From the NCBI GenBank assembly GCA_934747265.1, contig CAKVGI010000015.1:1-25828 (forward strand): a stretch of 25,828 nt of DNA, in the 5' to 3' direction. Below are positions 24,645-25,828 of this stretch, one piece after another. Under the pieces are notes generated by a model. It did no database searches. It saw nothing but the letters and a program-made list of their open reading frames with translations, and had not been told where the DNA came from. The stretch comes from an uncultured Rickettsiales bacterium. Its GTDB lineage: Bacteria; Pseudomonadota; Alphaproteobacteria; Rickettsiales; UBA1997. Numbering within the stretch: position 1 is the first letter of the stretch; each line of letters begins with the position of its first letter. Both the position numbers and the translations under genes were made by a program.

Positions 24645-24778
24645 ATTTATGGTTCGTTTTCTCCATCTAAAATAAGCAAGCCATATGGGTGTTTTATTAG
24701 CCCCTTTTTTATACGAATATAAATCTGATATTCGTTTACTTCGTAAACTCATTTCGCACTTCGTGGGACGACAAGCTA

Positions 24779-24803
24779 GCAAATTCAAGCAAGCTTGATT
24801 TGC
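24779..24803. repeat. Bulged-T hairpin 2 in B2
   Basis: Identical to 7235-7259: outer arms GCAAAT/ATTTGC, unpaired T at 24785, inner arms CAAGC/GCTTG, AA apex. Confidence 0.8.
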
Positions 24804-24862
24804 TCCCACTTTGTGCTTCGCCTTCACTTCGTTCAGTTGACACTTCGCAGACCGACAGGCTA

Positions 24863-24887
24863 CAATGATTGTGCAAGCACATCATTG
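24863..24887. repeat. Bulged-T hairpin 3 in B2
   Basis: Outer arms CAATGAT/ATCATTG, unpaired T at 24870, inner arms GTGC/GCAC, AA apex at 24875-24876. Three of four inner pairs differ from 7318-7344 and all remain paired. Confidence 0.82.
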
Positions 24888-25473
24888 TTCAGCTTTGTGC
24901 TTCGTCCATTTCTATAATATCTGGTATATTTTTATCTAATTTATTTTTTGTTTAATCTGTTTTGTTCTTATATGATTTGTTTTTTTTGTTTAATTTATTC
25001 TTATATAATTTATTCTTATCTACTTTATTTTTTTATGATTTACTTTTATATAATTTACTTTTATATAATTTATTTCCTTCTTATATAATTTGTTTTCTTT
25101 TGTTTAATTTATTCTTATATAATTTATTTTTACATAATTTACTATCATCTATTTATCTTAACTAGTTATTTTTTTATTTAGTTTATTCTTTATTCTTTTT
25201 TATTCTATTTTGTATATTATATTGCTTTATTTTTTTCTTATTATTCTTATATATTATTCTTTATCTTATTATTATTTCTATATATTTATAATCACAACAA
25301 TGAGTACATCTTATAATATTTGTATTTGGTTTGGACATGATTTGTTATTATTTATTTATTAATTAACTGTATTTATGATAATATGATAGTATAATAATAT
25401 AATAGTATAATGTTAAGTTTAAGAAATTAAGTATTGAGAGAAGAAGGAGGGGGGAGTGTGATGATAAGGGGGG

Positions 25474-25735
25474 AGTCAGTCGTAGACTGATAGGGTGGTT
25501 GATAGTATTTATTTATTTATTTTATTATAAAACAAAATTAATAATTGAAAATTAAAAATGTTAAATCTAAATATCTCAAATTTAAAATTATTAATTAAGA
25601 ATAATAGAAATATATTATATATTAAACAGTAATCATTATATATAAATTATATAATTAATAATTTTATAAGAATTATAAAATAATATATTAACATAAAAAA
25701 CATACTTTAAAACAATTAAAGTATTTAAACCCCCC
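25474..25735 (-). repeat. AT-rich repeat module A, copy A4, with its palindrome
   Basis: Reverse orientation. GTCAGTCGTAGACTGAT (25474-25490) is the worn palindrome, followed by GGTTGATAGT, a subterminal hairpin around TTTTATTATAAAAC, and the AT-rich body ending at C6 (25730-25735). The right 85 bases match A1 at 419-503. TTACCCCCCTTATCAGG then leads straight into B3. Confidence 0.65.
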
Positions 25736-25751
25736 TTACCCCCCTTATCAG

Positions 25752-25828
25752 GGCACACTGTTCACTTATTATTGCCTACATACTCCTTATTTTTAAAGAA
25801 ACCACCATTATATGTTTTATAATGAAAG
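25752..25828 (-). mobile_element. Left end of an IS1-like element, copy B3 (cut by window end)
   Basis: GGCACACTGTTCACT (25752-25766) is the intact left terminal repeat. The following 60 bases match B2 at 24460-24520 almost exactly. The rest lies outside the window. Confidence 0.75.

Larger units (their letters stand above)
24455..25338 (-). pseudogene. Decayed IS1-family transposase in B2
   Basis: Pieces in order on the minus strand: a start with a zinc-finger-like IIRCTHCC (25338-25261, then stop); an A/T-rich stretch of KNKLYK-type repeats with stops; the catalytic block IPDIIEMDE (24927-24901); KTPIWLAYFRWRKRTINV (about 24702-24645); and a C-terminal RNSKRYSKKEDLLYGTIQLF near 24590-24510. 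IS1 InsB has W-L-x-Y-x-R-x-RK and a final RKSxxxSKS...Y block in the same order, which is why I place it in IS1. Many stops and frame changes make it inactive. Confidence 0.7.
24447..25460 (-). mobile_element. IS1-family element remnant, copy B2 (near full length, about 1 kb)
   Basis: The left end CACACTGTTCACT (24447-24459) matches the family terminal repeat; the right end AGTGTG (25454-25459) is a worn copy. It holds a broken transposase on the minus strand. A/T-rich tandem repeats (about 24940-25140) separate its N-terminal and catalytic parts, and three bulged-T hairpins lie in the 24600-24890 part. The right flank begins TGATAAGGGGGG. No target-site duplication is evident. Confidence 0.75.

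Noticed and set aside
24962..25165. Plus-strand frame rich in Leu/Phe/Tyr resembling a membrane peptide
   Set aside because: It is a translation of the A/T-rich minisatellite inside the IS remnant; its repeats follow DNA units, and the other strand holds the transposase pieces.

Overview
The window is AT-rich DNA from what looks like a host-associated, Rickettsiales-type alphaproteobacterium. The best evidence is a VirB10-VirB11 pair of the kind seen in the scattered Rickettsiales type IV secretion system, the alphaproteobacterial dnaG-rpoD order, a class IIA HAD protein, short adjoining core genes and long non-coding repeat tracts. This assignment is inferred from recognised proteins; no database search was possible.

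Layout. 1-710: right end of an IS1-like element, an AT-rich repeat module (A1) and an array of TTATCA hairpin units that abuts holA. 714-3035 (minus): hpf, BON lipoprotein, rpiB, holA, one tight operon with a good promoter. 3200-5162 (plus): a coiled-coil-rich unknown protein with a possible CE-clan cysteine protease site, split by a one-base frameshift. 5259-6497 (minus): HAD hydrolase. 6738-7717: decayed IS1-family transposase filled with nested hairpins and tandem repeats. 7718-9123 (minus): clpX and an unusually long rpmJ. 9252-10965 (minus): GNAT-like protein and an aspartoacylase-family enzyme behind a consensus promoter. 11233-12012 (plus): nagB. 12072-15935 (minus): dnaG-rpoD. 16090-18541 (minus): virB10-virB11. 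18600-19260: hairpin array plus module A2. 19387-19463 (minus): tRNA-Arg with an unusual GCG anticodon. 19584-21713 (plus): ligA. 21822-23405 (minus): pepA with a metallothionein-like cysteine cluster. 23406-25828: hairpin array, module A3, a near-complete IS1-like remnant, module A4 and the start of another IS copy.

Most core genes are ordinary housekeeping (replication, transcription, protein turnover, ribosome hibernation, pentose phosphate and amino-sugar metabolism). The unusual part is the repeat landscape. Three elements recur together: (i) ~26-bp units around TGATAAG whose flanking arms differ from unit to unit while several still pair; (ii) A modules with G6/C6 ends and a conserved subterminal hairpin; (iii) IS1-family remnants that carry hairpins of one fixed architecture (outer arm, unpaired T, inner arm, AA apex) whose stem sequences change on both sides together between copies. 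Paired change implies either selected structure or a palindrome-correcting copy process, and is the strongest candidate here for something undescribed. Protein-level oddities are the split CE-clan-like candidate effector, the Cys-rich PepA insert and the expanded L36.
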